Shown here: positions 29,174-38,410 of the stretch, in pieces
Numbering within the stretch: the first letter of the stretch is position 1
Layout of the letters: each line of letters begins with the position of its first letter
From: Bacteroidaceae bacterium
GTDB taxonomy: Bacteria; Bacteroidota; Bacteroidia; Bacteroidales; Bacteroidaceae
Direction of reading: 5' to 3'
Assembly (NCBI GenBank): GCA_017645305.1
Contig: JAGCPD010000038.1
Coordinates: forward strand, 1 to 64,000
DNA: 64,000 nucleotides
Made by a program: the position numbers and the translations under genes
Notes under the pieces: generated by a model
Told to the model about the DNA's origin: nothing
Database searches by the model: none
The model's input: the letters and a program-made list of their open reading frames with translations, nothing else

Positions 29174-30115
29174 ATGGAAATCAAAGCAGTTAAATTCCGC
29201 AGAGACGGATTCTATACACAGCCCTTCGTGTTCGGTGGCGAGGAAGGACAAGACAAGTTTGACAAGAACGTGCGCTATCGCGGTACTCTTCAGAACTATC
29301 TGATTGATACAGGTAGCGAGGTGATTCTCGTAGATACCGGCCTGCCCGCAGGCTTTCCCGAGGAAGTACCAAACGAAGATTCCCCCATCTACACCGGCAA
29401 GGACATATGTAGCTATATGGATGCTTTCAAGGCGCTCGGCTACCAGCCCGAGCAGGTGACGAAGATACTGGTTACCCACAAGCATGCTGACCACACGGGC
29501 GAACTGAAAAGTTTCCCAAATGCGAAGATTTATGTGAACCAGGAAGAGACAGATGCTGCCGAGTTGCAGGGTCTCACGAACCTCGTTCCCGTCAGCTATA
29601 CCGACGGAGCCTACTACAACTTCCCCGAAAGCCAAAAGATAGCCGACGGCATCTACTACATCAAGGCCAAGGGTCACACCAAGGGCAACAGCATCATCGT
29701 GGTGGAGATGGACGGTCTGTTCTATATGATTCACGGCGACATCACCTACGTGGACGAAGCTCTTTACGAGAACAAATTGTCTATCGTCTTTGACGACCTG
29801 CCAGCTGCCCGCGAGACCCTCGACCGCGTGCGCGAGTTCGTCCGCAATCACCCCACCGTCTATTGCGGCACCCACACACCACAGGGCTATGAGAACCTGG
29901 AGACCAAGCGCGTGATGGATCTGGATAATCCCGTTCCGACCGTTTTGGCCGAAGTGGATTTCTCCAAGCAAGAAGCTTCTGGCAAATACGTCTGCTCCAT
30001 CTGCGGCTACGTCTATGACCCAGCAGAGCACGACGGCGTAGCTTTCGAAGACCTGCCCGACGACTGGAAATGTCCTCGTTGTAAGCAGCCAAAGACGAAG
30101 TTTAATCCGGCATAG
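29174..30115 (+). CDS. Metallo-beta-lactamase fold hydrolase fused to rubredoxin
   Basis: A 313-residue fusion. The N-terminal ~255 residues form a metallo-beta-lactamase domain with the metal motif [11 protein letters not shown] (~100), a second His in [10 protein letters not shown] and an Asp in HGDITY. The C-terminal ~50 residues are a complete rubredoxin: [17 protein letters not shown], then [15 protein letters not shown], giving the four Fe-binding cysteines. In flavodiiron proteins the same two domain types occur together with a flavodoxin, which is missing here. It might be an electron-transfer-dependent oxygen or peroxide detoxifier, or a lactonase controlled by redox. Neighbours (ferritin-like, winged helix, ZIP transporter) support an iron/redox role. 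A GTG at 29165 is an alternative start. Confidence 0.9.
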   Translation: MEIKAVKFRRDGFYTQPFVFGGEEGQDKFDKNVRYRGTLQNYLIDTGSEVILVDTGLPAGFPEEVPNEDSPIYTGKDICSYMDAFKALGYQPEQVTKILVTHKHADHTGELKSFPNAKIYVNQEETDAAELQGLTNLVPVSYTDGAYYNFPESQKIADGIYYIKAKGHTKGNSIIVVEMDGLFYMIHGDITYVDEALYENKLSIVFDDLPAARETLDRVREFVRNHPTVYCGTHTPQGYENLETKRVMDLDNPVPTVLAEVDFSKQEASGKYVCSICGYVYDPAEHDGVAFEDLPDDWKCPRCKQPKTKFNPA

Positions 30116-30118
30116 TTA

Positions 30119-30928
30119 GTGACTACACTCATCATAGGACTGCTCATTCCGCTGTTAGGAACCATGCTTGGGGCGGCATTCGTCTTTTTTATGAGAGACG
30201 AAATGTCGCCTCGTCTGCAAAAGACCCTGCTGGGCTTTGCATCGGGCGTGATGGTGGCGGCATCGGTGTGGTCACTGCTGATTCCTGCAATGGAAATGGC
30301 CTCAATGGATAATGGACAATTGACAATGGATAATGAGGCTAACGCGTGGACCATTATTCCTGCTGCTGTGGGGTTCCTATTAGGTATGGGATTCCTATTA
30401 CTCATCGATGAACTGACACCACACCTGCACATCGGCACGGACAAGCCCGAAGGTATGCGCTCGCATTTGTCGAAGACTGCGATGCTTGCCCTGGCGGTCA
30501 CCATCCACAACTTGCCTGAAGGAATGGCAGTTGGTGTAGTCTTTGCAGGAGCTGACAGCGGCGCGACAAACATTTCCCTTGCCAGCGCTATAGCAGTTTC
30601 ATTAGGTATCGCCATTCAGAACGTGCCCGAGGGTGCCATCATCTCCATGCCGATGCGGGCGGCAGGCAACAGCCGCTGGCGGTCGTTTTTGATTGGCTCT
30701 CTGAGCGGGGCTGTCGAACCCATTGGAGCCGTCTGCGTCCTTCTGCTTGCTTCATTGCTGATGCCCGCCCTACCCTATCTTCTCGCCTTTGCCGCAGGAG
30801 CCATGTTCTACGTCGTTGTCGAGGAACTCATCCCCGAAGCCTCTAACGGGCAGCACTCCAACCTCAGCACCATTGGCTTTGCCGTCGGTTTCGTCCTGAT
30901 GATGGTGCTCGACGTGGTGATGGGGTAA
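30119..30928 (+). CDS. ZIP family divalent metal transporter (ZupT-like)
   Basis: A 269-residue membrane protein begun by a GTG three bases after the preceding stop. Eight hydrophobic segments are visible, with the transport motifs HNLPEGMAVGVVF (TM4) and NVPEGAIISMPM (TM5) that carry the metal-binding His/Glu residues. It would bring zinc, iron or manganese into the cell. The cytoplasmic loop between TM2 and TM3 contains a peptide (SMDNGQLTMDNEANA) that is encoded by a heptamer tract rather than by conserved sequence. Cotranscribed with the rubredoxin fusion; a strong terminator follows at 30948. Confidence 0.92.
   Translation: MTTLIIGLLIPLLGTMLGAAFVFFMRDEMSPRLQKTLLGFASGVMVAASVWSLLIPAMEMASMDNGQLTMDNEANAWTIIPAAVGFLLGMGFLLLIDELTPHLHIGTDKPEGMRSHLSKTAMLALAVTIHNLPEGMAVGVVFAGADSGATNISLASAIAVSLGIAIQNVPEGAIISMPMRAAGNSRWRSFLIGSLSGAVEPIGAVCVLLLASLLMPALPYLLAFAAGAMFYVVVEELIPEASNGQHSNLSTIGFAVGFVLMMVLDVVMG
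30302..30336. repeat. In-frame heptamer tract in the ZIP gene, 5 units
   Basis: TCAATGG, ATAATGG, ACAATTG, ACAATGG, ATAATGA. It lies within the coding sequence at a predicted loop and leaves the frame open. Confidence 0.85.
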
Positions 30929-30947
30929 ATTTCCCAATAATTATTAT

Positions 30948-30982
30948 ATCCCAAGGCATATTTGTGCTTTGGGATTTTTTTT
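30948..30982 (+). terminator. Intrinsic terminator after the ZIP gene
   Basis: A hairpin of ATCCCAAGGCA and TGCTTTGGGAT followed by eight T. It ends the ferritin-to-ZIP operon. Confidence 0.85.
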
Positions 30983-30991
30983 GTATATTTG
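30961..30991 (+). promoter_or_regulatory. Promoter of the lipase gene, overlapping the terminator
   Basis: TTTG at 30961-30964 (in the terminator loop), 19-bp gap, TATATTTG at 30984-30991. The lipase ATG is at 31024. Confidence 0.75.
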
Positions 30992-31023
30992 CAACCAGAA
31001 AACTAACAAAAACAACATCAGAT

Positions 31024-32646
31024 ATGAAAAACATTAAAAGAACTACTATTATTCGTTATTTAAACCTTTCTTTATGGATGCAGGCTGTCATCATTTTATC
31101 TTGTCTAACGATAGCTGTGCCCTTCAAGACATGGGCACAGAATGCAGAACCTTCGGAACATCTAACGAGGCTGCTAAAGCCTGGAACCAGCACAGTCTAT
31201 TATTTCAACTATCCAACTGTTAACTCCACCGGCGAACCCATCGTGCTCTCGTCGGCCCTTATCGCCTGGACACCTAACGATAGGCAGGAAGGCGACAGTA
31301 TCGAGAGCGTCCACATCTACAGCCATGCTACCATCGGAGCCGACGAAGAGCGGCCCACATCAACGGGTTTCTCTAAAGAACAGATGGTGCTACAGTCCAT
31401 GCCAAAACGTAACTATATTTATGAAGGTGATCCTGCCGCCAACTACATAGGGCATTGTATCATCATCGCGCCCGACTACGAGGGCTTTGGCGTGACCAAG
31501 GACTTGCCCCACCCATACCTCTCGCAGCGACTGACGGCCCGGCAGGTGCTTGATGCCGTCAACTACGGACTTGAACTCTACCACAAACAAATGGAACAGG
31601 ATACGCCCGACGAGTTGTTGCTTCCCCTCAAGAATGACTGGCGCATGTTTGCTATCGGCTATTCACAGGGTGGTGCTGTCACGCTCGCCTTCCAGCGCCT
31701 TATCGAGGAGGAAGGACTCTCTGAGCAGTTGCACTTCTATGGTAGTGTTTGCGGCGACGGGCCTTACGACCTTATAGAAACCCTGCACTACTATTTCGAG
31801 GACGACGGCACCAGCTACGGCGTGAAAACCGACCACCGGAAGAACATGAGCACCTATCCCGTGGTAGTTCCACTCATCATCAAGGGTATGTACTCCACTC
31901 ATCCCGCGATGGCTAAATACCGCATCGAGGACTACCTGTCGCAACAGTTGATTGACACAAACGTGCTCGGTTGGATAGACAGCAAGCAATACACAACAAG
32001 CGAGATGTCTAAAATGTGGTACGACCAGGTGAAGTCGGGTTTGACAGCATCAGACCGCAGCTATACCCCGGAGCAGATGGCAGAGCTGTTCTCCACGCCC
32101 CAAGAGGACAAAGTGGCGGGGCATCTTGAAAAGATGTTCACGCCAGCCACATTTGACTACCTGAGCAATGCCGACAGCATGTCGGTCGTGCCGACCAATC
32201 CCACCACCGCTCAGCAAGCTCTGCATCTAGCTTTAGCCGAAAACTCCGTCGCCACGGGCTGGGAGCCACAGCACCGCATACAGTTCTTCCACTCCCATGC
32301 CGACATGGTGGTGCCCTTTGGTAATTATCTTGCCTTCCGCGATGCACATCCAGACACAGAAAACACCATTTATCGCATCGATGACCCTTTCCTCGAAAGC
32401 GACCACATGACTGCCGCCGTCATCTTTTTCCTGAATTTATGTCCCAACTCCACTTACGCCTCTGACTTCCAGTGGATTTGCGAGGGTGTTATCTCGACAG
32501 GCATAGATGCGAAGAACTTTGCTGACGCTCAACGTCGAACGAGCGACGAAGACAACTGGTACACCCTCGATGGTCGTTGCCTAAGCAGCAGGCCAACCAC
32601 GAATGGCATCTATATTCACAATCAAAAGAAGGTTGTCATAAAATAG
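31024..32646 (+). CDS. Exported alpha/beta hydrolase (secretory lipase-like)
   Basis: A 540-residue protein from the ATG at 31024; an upstream in-frame ATG at 30964 lies before the promoter and is not used. The N-terminus has a hydrophobic signal segment (LWMQAVIILSCLTIAVPFKTWA). The catalytic domain shows the nucleophile elbow GYSQGG (Ser near 218) and, later, HSHADMVVPFGNYL with the likely His/Asp region. The sequence is like LIP-type secretory lipases, with an inserted helical lid. The last ~35 residues, NWYTLDGRCLSSRPTTNGIY and following, form the short sorting-like tail seen in four other secreted proteins here. The substrate is probably an ester of lipid or polysaccharide origin. Monocistronic. 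Confidence 0.82.
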   Translation: MKNIKRTTIIRYLNLSLWMQAVIILSCLTIAVPFKTWAQNAEPSEHLTRLLKPGTSTVYYFNYPTVNSTGEPIVLSSALIAWTPNDRQEGDSIESVHIYSHATIGADEERPTSTGFSKEQMVLQSMPKRNYIYEGDPAANYIGHCIIIAPDYEGFGVTKDLPHPYLSQRLTARQVLDAVNYGLELYHKQMEQDTPDELLLPLKNDWRMFAIGYSQGGAVTLAFQRLIEEEGLSEQLHFYGSVCGDGPYDLIETLHYYFEDDGTSYGVKTDHRKNMSTYPVVVPLIIKGMYSTHPAMAKYRIEDYLSQQLIDTNVLGWIDSKQYTTSEMSKMWYDQVKSGLTASDRSYTPEQMAELFSTPQEDKVAGHLEKMFTPATFDYLSNADSMSVVPTNPTTAQQALHLALAENSVATGWEPQHRIQFFHSHADMVVPFGNYLAFRDAHPDTENTIYRIDDPFLESDHMTAAVIFFLNLCPNSTYASDFQWICEGVISTGIDAKNFADAQRRTSDEDNWYTLDGRCLSSRPTTNGIYIHNQKKVVIK

Positions 32647-32698
32647 CATTCTACATCGCAAAGTAAAGTATAAAACTTCAACAAACTTAAATACAATT

Positions 32699-33217
32699 AT
32701 GAGTAAGATTCTGATTCTACAAGGCTCTCCGAGAGCCAATGGCAACACCGCTTGGATGGCGGAAGAGTACAAGAAAGCTGCTGAGGCTGCAGGTCACAAG
32801 GTAACGCTCGTCAATGTGGCAAGGAAGAAGATTGCAGGCTGCTTGGCCTGCGAGTATTGTCACGGCAAAGGCGAAGGCGCTTGCATACAGAAGGACGACA
32901 TGCAGGAACTCTACCCGCTGATGAACGAGGCAGAGGTGCTGGTGCTGGCTGCACCCATCTACTATTTCACCCTCTGCGCTCAGATTCAGGCTCCCATCCA
33001 ACGCATGTACTGCATGAATAAACCCGCATACGTAAAGAAAATGGCTTTGCTAATGTCATCCTACTCTCCTGGAGTCTATGACGGAGCCACAGCCGAGTTC
33101 CGCGACATCTGCAACTACTGGGAGGTGGAGAACATGGGCTTTGTCCCTGCCAAGATTGACGAACAGAAGACGGAGGAGACTAAACAGAAGGTGATTGAAC
33201 TCACCAAAAAGCTGTAA
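32699..33217 (+). CDS. Flavodoxin-fold NAD(P)H-dependent FMN reductase
   Basis: A 172-residue flavoprotein of the NADPH-dependent FMN reductase type. The phosphate-binding loop is QGSPRANGNTAWM (~7-19), and APIYYFTLCAQIQAPIQRMY is the flavin-facing segment. Two cysteine pairs around ACLACEYCHGKGEGACIQ (50-70, the sequence in the protein being GCLACEYCHGKGEGAC) match the iron-sulfur flavoprotein subgroup, though the usual compact Fe-S motif is incomplete. Likely an oxidoreductase acting on quinones, nitro compounds or chromate. Precedes a carboxylesterase remnant. Confidence 0.85.
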   Translation: MSKILILQGSPRANGNTAWMAEEYKKAAEAAGHKVTLVNVARKKIAGCLACEYCHGKGEGACIQKDDMQELYPLMNEAEVLVLAAPIYYFTLCAQIQAPIQRMYCMNKPAYVKKMALLMSSYSPGVYDGATAEFRDICNYWEVENMGFVPAKIDEQKTEETKQKVIELTKKL

Positions 33218-33223
33218 CTATAT

Positions 33224-33493
33224 GAAAAAAGCGCCTTGGAAAAACCATTAGAAGAACATTGGCTAAAATATGCAGCTGGTATAAGAAATAGCTAACCTTG
33301 TATGGGTGCGGCAAGTCGAAGTTCGATGTTGAAAACGAAAGTCACCTGTCCCCAAAAGTGGCCGCTCTATGACCTGAAGGACAAGAAGGTGATGGTGCCG
33401 GACGAGTTCACCATCCATCCGGCAAAGGAATCCGAGGTAAAGATTGTGGATTGGGAGAGAACCTATTTCCTGACCAAATATTACATGCTTTGA
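33224..33493 (+). pseudogene. Remnant of a carboxylesterase gene (3' end) with other debris
   Basis: From 33359 to 33493 the plus strand encodes the last 44 residues of a type B carboxylesterase, starting WPLYDLKDKKVMV and ending WERTYFLTKYYML. Of these, 37 match the end of the complete gene at 36762-38372. Nothing of the catalytic part remains. The preceding bases (from 33224) encode another orphan tail, EKPLEEHWLKYAAGIRNS plus stop, from an unrecognised gene. The fragment suggests that a second, diverged esterase gene was deleted or moved. Confidence 0.82.
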
Positions 33494-33558
33494 CAACTCT
33501 GTCCTTTTAAAAATGCAAGATTTGTTTCAAAATATGCGAAATTTATAATATAATTAAT

Positions 33559-34917
33559 ATGGTACAAGATTTATACATTTTGATGATTACAGCAGCTGTA
33601 GTCAGTATTCTGTTTAAGTTATTAAAGCAGCCTGTGGTGCTGGGTTATATCGTTGCAGGTGTCTTGGTCGGTCCGTATCTGTTTGGCCAGACCTTTGTGA
33701 ATGCGGCCAATGTGAAGGCATGGGGCGATATCGGCGTGCTGTTTGTATTGTTCTGCATCGGTCTGGAGTTCCGCCTGAAGAACCTCATCAGCAGCGGCAA
33801 GGTGGCGGCATTAGGTGCGTTGACAATCATCGGTGGGATGATGCTCTTTGGCTACGCCGTGGGAAAAGATGCTGATTTTGATATGGTGAACTCCCTATTT
33901 CTTGCGGGCATGCTTTGTATGTCGAGCACAACTATCGTGATGAAGGCCATTGACGAGGCAGGTTTGAGTAAGGAGCGTTTCGTCAAGGGAGCGACCAGCA
34001 TCCTCATCGTGGAGGATGTAGTAGCTGTGGTACTGATGGTATTGCTCTCCAGTATAGCCATCCGTCATCAGTTCGAGGGTGCCGAGTTGGTCAGCAAGAT
34101 CTTCGAGCTGGCCATTACGCTCGCGGCATGGTTCATCTGCGGAATACTGATTATCCCGACACTGATACGCAAAGTGAATAAACATTTGAATGACGAGACG
34201 CTTATCATCCTTGCCCTGGGTCTGTGCTTGGGTATGGTGCTGACGGCTGAGGAAGCAGGGTTCAGCAGTGCGCTCGGTGCTTTCGTGATGGGATCCATCC
34301 TTGCCGAGACAGTGGAATCACATCGTATCGAAAAACTGATGACACCGCTGAAGAATGTCTTTGCTGCTATCTTCTTCATCTCTGTGGGTATGCTGATCAA
34401 TCCGTCTTCATTGGCAGAATATTGGTACAGCATCCTCTGGGTCAGCCTGGTAATTATCGTCGGAATGATTCTCTTTGGCACCTTGGGTTGCTGGTGGGGC
34501 GGTGAGACGATGCGCGACTCCATGCTTACCAGCTTCTCATTCGTCCAGATTGGCGAGTTCTCGTTCATCATCGCCTCACTGGGTACCAGTTTGGGGGTTC
34601 TCAATCCTGTCGTCTATCCTATTATCGTGGCATCAAGTGTGGTGACCACTTTCCTCACACCTTATATCATGAAAGCTGCTGGGCCATTCTATACGTTCCT
34701 TTATAATCACGTTCCAACGGGCATGCGTGCTAAGATAGACCAGCGCGAGCAGCAAGTGGCAGAAGCAGAAGCAAAGGCGGCTAATCCATCCGGCGACACG
34801 AACTCATTAGCAGACGGGGTGCGCCATGCCGTCAGGAACACCTTTATCACGAAGCATCTTGTCAATCTGTTTATCAAGAACATGAGTGCTCATGATGAAG
34901 AACAACCTGTTTCTTGA
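33559..34917 (+). CDS. Cation/proton antiporter, CPA2 (KefB/NapA-like) family
   Basis: A 452-residue membrane protein with about 12 hydrophobic segments. Typical parts are VVLGYIVAGVLVGPYLFG, LFVLFCIGLEFRLKNL (the helix after which the family shows a regulatory loop), CMSSTTIVMKAIDEAG, and GFSSALGAFVMGSILAET. It lacks the C-terminal TrkA-N domain of full Kef channels; its tail is a short charged region (REQQVAEAEAKAANPSGD). It would exchange K+ or Na+ for protons. It lies between the esterase remnant and the hydrolase operon, without close coupling to either. Confidence 0.88.
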   Translation: MVQDLYILMITAAVVSILFKLLKQPVVLGYIVAGVLVGPYLFGQTFVNAANVKAWGDIGVLFVLFCIGLEFRLKNLISSGKVAALGALTIIGGMMLFGYAVGKDADFDMVNSLFLAGMLCMSSTTIVMKAIDEAGLSKERFVKGATSILIVEDVVAVVLMVLLSSIAIRHQFEGAELVSKIFELAITLAAWFICGILIIPTLIRKVNKHLNDETLIILALGLCLGMVLTAEEAGFSSALGAFVMGSILAETVESHRIEKLMTPLKNVFAAIFFISVGMLINPSSLAEYWYSILWVSLVIIVGMILFGTLGCWWGGETMRDSMLTSFSFVQIGEFSFIIASLGTSLGVLNPVVYPIIVASSVVTTFLTPYIMKAAGPFYTFLYNHVPTGMRAKIDQREQQVAEAEAKAANPSGDTNSLADGVRHAVRNTFITKHLVNLFIKNMSAHDEEQPVS

Positions 34918-34929
34918 CAAATTCATGCT

Positions 34930-34937
34930 TATCTTTG
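34930..34937 (+). promoter_or_regulatory. -7 box for the amidohydrolase/esterase operon
   Basis: TATCTTTG about 80 bp before the first ATG at 35016; a -33 element is not clear. It probably serves the five genes to 42492. Confidence 0.6.
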
Positions 34938-35015
34938 CATCCGACTAACGTAAAACAATACAATTCTGGAAAAACAGCGACAACTTACAAGCATTAACTA
35001 AAAAACAAAAATACC

Positions 35016-36689
35016 ATGCAACAATATTCTATAAAGACCAGTGCTGACCTCGTGGTCTATGGCAAGATTTTCACTTCAGAATGCAATCAGGTAGTAGAAG
35101 CATTCGCCGTAAAAGACGGCAAGTATGTATATGTAGGTGACAAGAAAGGTGCCGAAACACTTATTGAACCAGGCAAGACTGAAGTTATTGATTATACCGG
35201 AAAGGGACTCGTGATGCCCAGTTGCGGCAATGGACACGCCCATTATTCGATAGGTGTTGCCCTGCCGATAGTCGGAACGGTAGCCATTGGGAAAACTCCC
35301 GACAAGTTCCTGACGGAAATCGTTCCCGCAGCCGTCAAAAAGGCTCGTGAAACAGGGGCGAAGTCCATCTTTGGCTTCGGTTGGAATTACATCACATTCA
35401 TGGAAAATATGCCTACCCGCCAACAACTGGATGCCATCTGCAGTGATATTCCCATTTACTTTGCCGATGATGAAGGTCACAAGGGTCTGGCGAATACCCT
35501 TTGCCTGGTCAATGCAGGCATTATGCAGGCAGACGGCACGGTACTCAAGAAGGATAAGGATATCCGTGGTGGCGAGATTGTGATGGGTCCTGACGGCACA
35601 CCTACCGGTTTCCTGAAAGAACAGGCAGGCACATACACACGTTCCTTCTTAGACAAGAACCTCTATCCCGTTGACGTAGCAAAAGTAGTCATCCCCCAAA
35701 TGCAGGAGCATCTGCTGGCAGAGGGTTACACCATGTATATCGACGGCTGGGGCAACTATTTCTATACCGACAATTTCTTCAAGGCTGCCCAGCAGTTAGA
35801 CCAGACCGGCGATTTGAACATCGTGATGGGTTTGACATACGAAGTTGAAAGCTGGATGAATGTGGATGAGGCTTTGAAAAAGGCCGTTGATGTTCAGAAG
35901 TACGCAACCACCCGTGTCAAGACAAACTGGCTCAAACTCTTCATGGACGGCACGGTTGAAGGCGGTACCGGCTATGTGGATCCGCTGTATCCCGACGGGC
36001 ATCAGGGTCTCGCCAACTGGACCGAAGAAGAACTGACAGACATCACACGCAAGACAAATGCGAATGGCATCACCATGCATATCCATACCATGGGTAACAA
36101 GGCCGTCAATACCGTTGTCAGTGCCTATGCAAATGGTGGAAAGGATGAGATGCGCAACACGCTGGTGCATGTGCGTAACGTAAATTCGTCGGATTATCAG
36201 CGTATGGCAGACCATAATATGTATATCACCTCAGGCATGCTCTGGCATCATTGCCCCACTTGGGCAGCTGACTATATCCGCGAACATGGGCTGGCACCTG
36301 CTGGTCAGGAGGATAAGTCTTATCCGATGAAGTCCTATTTCGACAGGGGCATTCATGTGACCTCCCACACAGACTTCCCTGCAACGAGTGGCAGTCCCGA
36401 CGACCCGTTCAGTATTATGGAGATTGCTGTTACAGGTGTACTTCATGGCGAGAATGGTGCCCCCTGGTGGCCTGAAGAGCTCCTGACACGTGAGCAGGCC
36501 ATCGTATCACTGACCATCAACGTCGCTAAACAGATGCTTATCGAAAAAGAAAGAGGCAGCATCTGTGAAGGAAAGTATGCTGATTTCCTCCTTGTCAATA
36601 AGGATGTGCTGTCGTGCCCTGTGGATCAGATTCACGAAGCCAAGCCCGAAGCTACCTACTTCGAGGGAAAGAAGGTTTACTCTATGTAA
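35016..36689 (+). CDS. YtcJ-like amidohydrolase (Amidohydro_3), first copy
   Basis: A 557-residue metal-dependent hydrolase of the YtcJ type. N-terminal strands SADLVVYGKIFTSECNQVVE and the characteristic VKDGKYVYVGDK form the small composite domain; PSCGNGHAHYSIG corresponds to the first metal-binding H-x-H; KLFMDGTVEGGTGYVDPLYP and ITMHIHTMGNKAVNT supply other ligands; HVTSHTDFPATSGSPDDPFS provides the final Asp. No signal peptide. YtcJ enzymes cleave N-acyl or formyl groups or cyclic amides; the true substrate is not known. It opens an operon with an esterase, a second amidohydrolase and exporters, which suggests stepwise breakdown of one compound class. Confidence 0.9.
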   Translation: MQQYSIKTSADLVVYGKIFTSECNQVVEAFAVKDGKYVYVGDKKGAETLIEPGKTEVIDYTGKGLVMPSCGNGHAHYSIGVALPIVGTVAIGKTPDKFLTEIVPAAVKKARETGAKSIFGFGWNYITFMENMPTRQQLDAICSDIPIYFADDEGHKGLANTLCLVNAGIMQADGTVLKKDKDIRGGEIVMGPDGTPTGFLKEQAGTYTRSFLDKNLYPVDVAKVVIPQMQEHLLAEGYTMYIDGWGNYFYTDNFFKAAQQLDQTGDLNIVMGLTYEVESWMNVDEALKKAVDVQKYATTRVKTNWLKLFMDGTVEGGTGYVDPLYPDGHQGLANWTEEELTDITRKTNANGITMHIHTMGNKAVNTVVSAYANGGKDEMRNTLVHVRNVNSSDYQRMADHNMYITSGMLWHHCPTWAADYIREHGLAPAGQEDKSYPMKSYFDRGIHVTSHTDFPATSGSPDDPFSIMEIAVTGVLHGENGAPWWPEELLTREQAIVSLTINVAKQMLIEKERGSICEGKYADFLLVNKDVLSCPVDQIHEAKPEATYFEGKKVYSM

Positions 36690-36761
36690 TCTTTTGGATA
36701 ATTGCTACATTATCAAATCAATAACATATTCTGGTTAAATTAATGAAGGAGAATAAAAACA

Positions 36762-38372
36762 ATGATTGAACAACAAGATATTTCAACCGAAGCAAGAGCG
36801 TTCATGAGAGCTCTGTACGGCGAGAACAAACAGATTACGGACGACAATTACGACAAGTCGCTGGCAGTCAAGTGTATCAACGGAACCTTCGTCGGCAAGA
36901 AGAAAGATAACGTCATTGCCTACAAGGGTATTCCCTTTGTTGGCAAGCAGCCTGTCGGGGAACAACGCTGGAAGGCCCCAGTGGATTTCGTACCAGATGA
37001 AGGCATCTACGAGGCATATTACTATGGGAAAAGTCCCTTTCAGGCCGATGGCGATCCCTGTTCCCTTTACGTTATGGGTGAGGACTGCCTGTACCTGAAC
37101 GTATGGAAGGCCGCTGAGCCAAGTGCGGAGAAAAAGCCTGTTATGGGGTGGATTTACGGTGGAGGCTTCGAGACAGGCGGAACGGTAGATCCGCAGTACG
37201 ATTGCTACAACTTCATCACGGAGAATCCCGATGTCATCGTTGTCACCGTCGCTTACAGGCTCGCAGCTTACGGCTTCATGCGTCTGTCTCACCTGCCAGA
37301 CGGGGCTGATTATCCCGATGCACAGAATTTAGGTATAATGGACCAGATGATGGGTTTGAAATGGGTACATGAAAACATTGAAGCCTTTGGTGGCGACCCC
37401 GACAACGTGACCATCTTCGGCGAGTCTGCCGGTGGTTCAAGTTGTACGCTGATTTCACTGGTCAAAGGCTCCCATAAATATTTCAAGCGCGTCATCTCAC
37501 AAAGCGGTTCCCCCACCATGACGAGATCAAAGGAGGAGTCTATCATTTGGACGAACGAGGTGATGAAGGAGCTTTGCTGCAAGACCGTTGCCGACCTTCA
37601 GAAAGTGGCTCCAGAAGTGCTCACGGAAACGGTGGGACGTTTGTTCGGAATATATCAGGTACTCGGATTCCGCATTTGGCCGGAAAGAGACGGAGAATAC
37701 CTACCTGAGAATCCGTGGGAGGCATACGCCAACGGCTCTGCGAAGGATATAGACTATCTCGTGGGCTGCAACAAGGATGAGATGAACATCTTTGCGGGTG
37801 CCCTCGGAGTGGAGGGTTGGAACATGTGGGCTAATGACCGCGTGGAAAACAAGTCCAAACTGATGACGGACAAAGAGAATGCACTGGTAGAGAGTTACTT
37901 GAATAGCGTACCAGGAGAAGATTGGGAGAAAACCACCAGTCTCTTCACCCAGACCTATTTTCATGCGCCGGCCATCAGACTGTCTGAGTACCAGACCAAG
38001 GCAGGCGGCAAGGTGTACACCTACTTATTCACCCCCGAGGCTTCTGTGCCCATGGTGAAAAGCGGGCATGCGATAGAACAATCGGCAGTGTTTGGCCATC
38101 CGGAGCTGAGCGACCTTTCGGGAAGAGCATTCGACGCGACCTTCACGAAAACCATGCGCAAGATGTGGGTGCAGTTTGCCAAAACCGGCAATCCGTCGCT
38201 CAGTGCCGACATATCACCCAACGGCAAGGCGAAGGAGTGGCCGCTCTACGACTTAGAGAACAAGCAGGTAATGGTCCTCGACGAGTTCAACATCCATCCT
38301 GAAAAGGAGTCCGAGAGAAAAATCGTGGATTGGGAGAGGACATATTTCCTAACCAAATATTACATGCTCTGA
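36762..38372 (+). CDS. Type B carboxylesterase
   Basis: A 536-residue carboxylesterase of the cholinesterase fold. Landmarks: AYKGIPFVGKQPVGEQRWKA, EDCLYLNVWKA, the oxyanion sequence GWIYGGGFETGG, and the nucleophile elbow IFGESAGGSS (Ser near 221). The Glu (GCNKDEMNIF) and His (GHAIEQSAVFGHPE) candidates follow in order. There is no signal peptide, so it is cytosolic, unlike secreted polysaccharide esterases. The C-terminus, ending WERTYFLTKYYML, is duplicated in the remnant at 33359-33493. It may also cleave carbamates or amides. It lies 72 bp after the first amidohydrolase and 38 bp before the second. Confidence 0.93.
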   Translation: MIEQQDISTEARAFMRALYGENKQITDDNYDKSLAVKCINGTFVGKKKDNVIAYKGIPFVGKQPVGEQRWKAPVDFVPDEGIYEAYYYGKSPFQADGDPCSLYVMGEDCLYLNVWKAAEPSAEKKPVMGWIYGGGFETGGTVDPQYDCYNFITENPDVIVVTVAYRLAAYGFMRLSHLPDGADYPDAQNLGIMDQMMGLKWVHENIEAFGGDPDNVTIFGESAGGSSCTLISLVKGSHKYFKRVISQSGSPTMTRSKEESIIWTNEVMKELCCKTVADLQKVAPEVLTETVGRLFGIYQVLGFRIWPERDGEYLPENPWEAYANGSAKDIDYLVGCNKDEMNIFAGALGVEGWNMWANDRVENKSKLMTDKENALVESYLNSVPGEDWEKTTSLFTQTYFHAPAIRLSEYQTKAGGKVYTYLFTPEASVPMVKSGHAIEQSAVFGHPELSDLSGRAFDATFTKTMRKMWVQFAKTGNPSLSADISPNGKAKEWPLYDLENKQVMVLDEFNIHPEKESERKIVDWERTYFLTKYYML

Positions 38373-38410
38373 TTGGTTCATCAAAACATTCATTTAAAAA
38401 GTAAAACAAT

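Noticed and set aside
30964..31023. Upstream ATG giving the lipase 20 extra residues
   Set aside because: Lies between terminator and -7 box; the extra residues also spoil the signal peptide.
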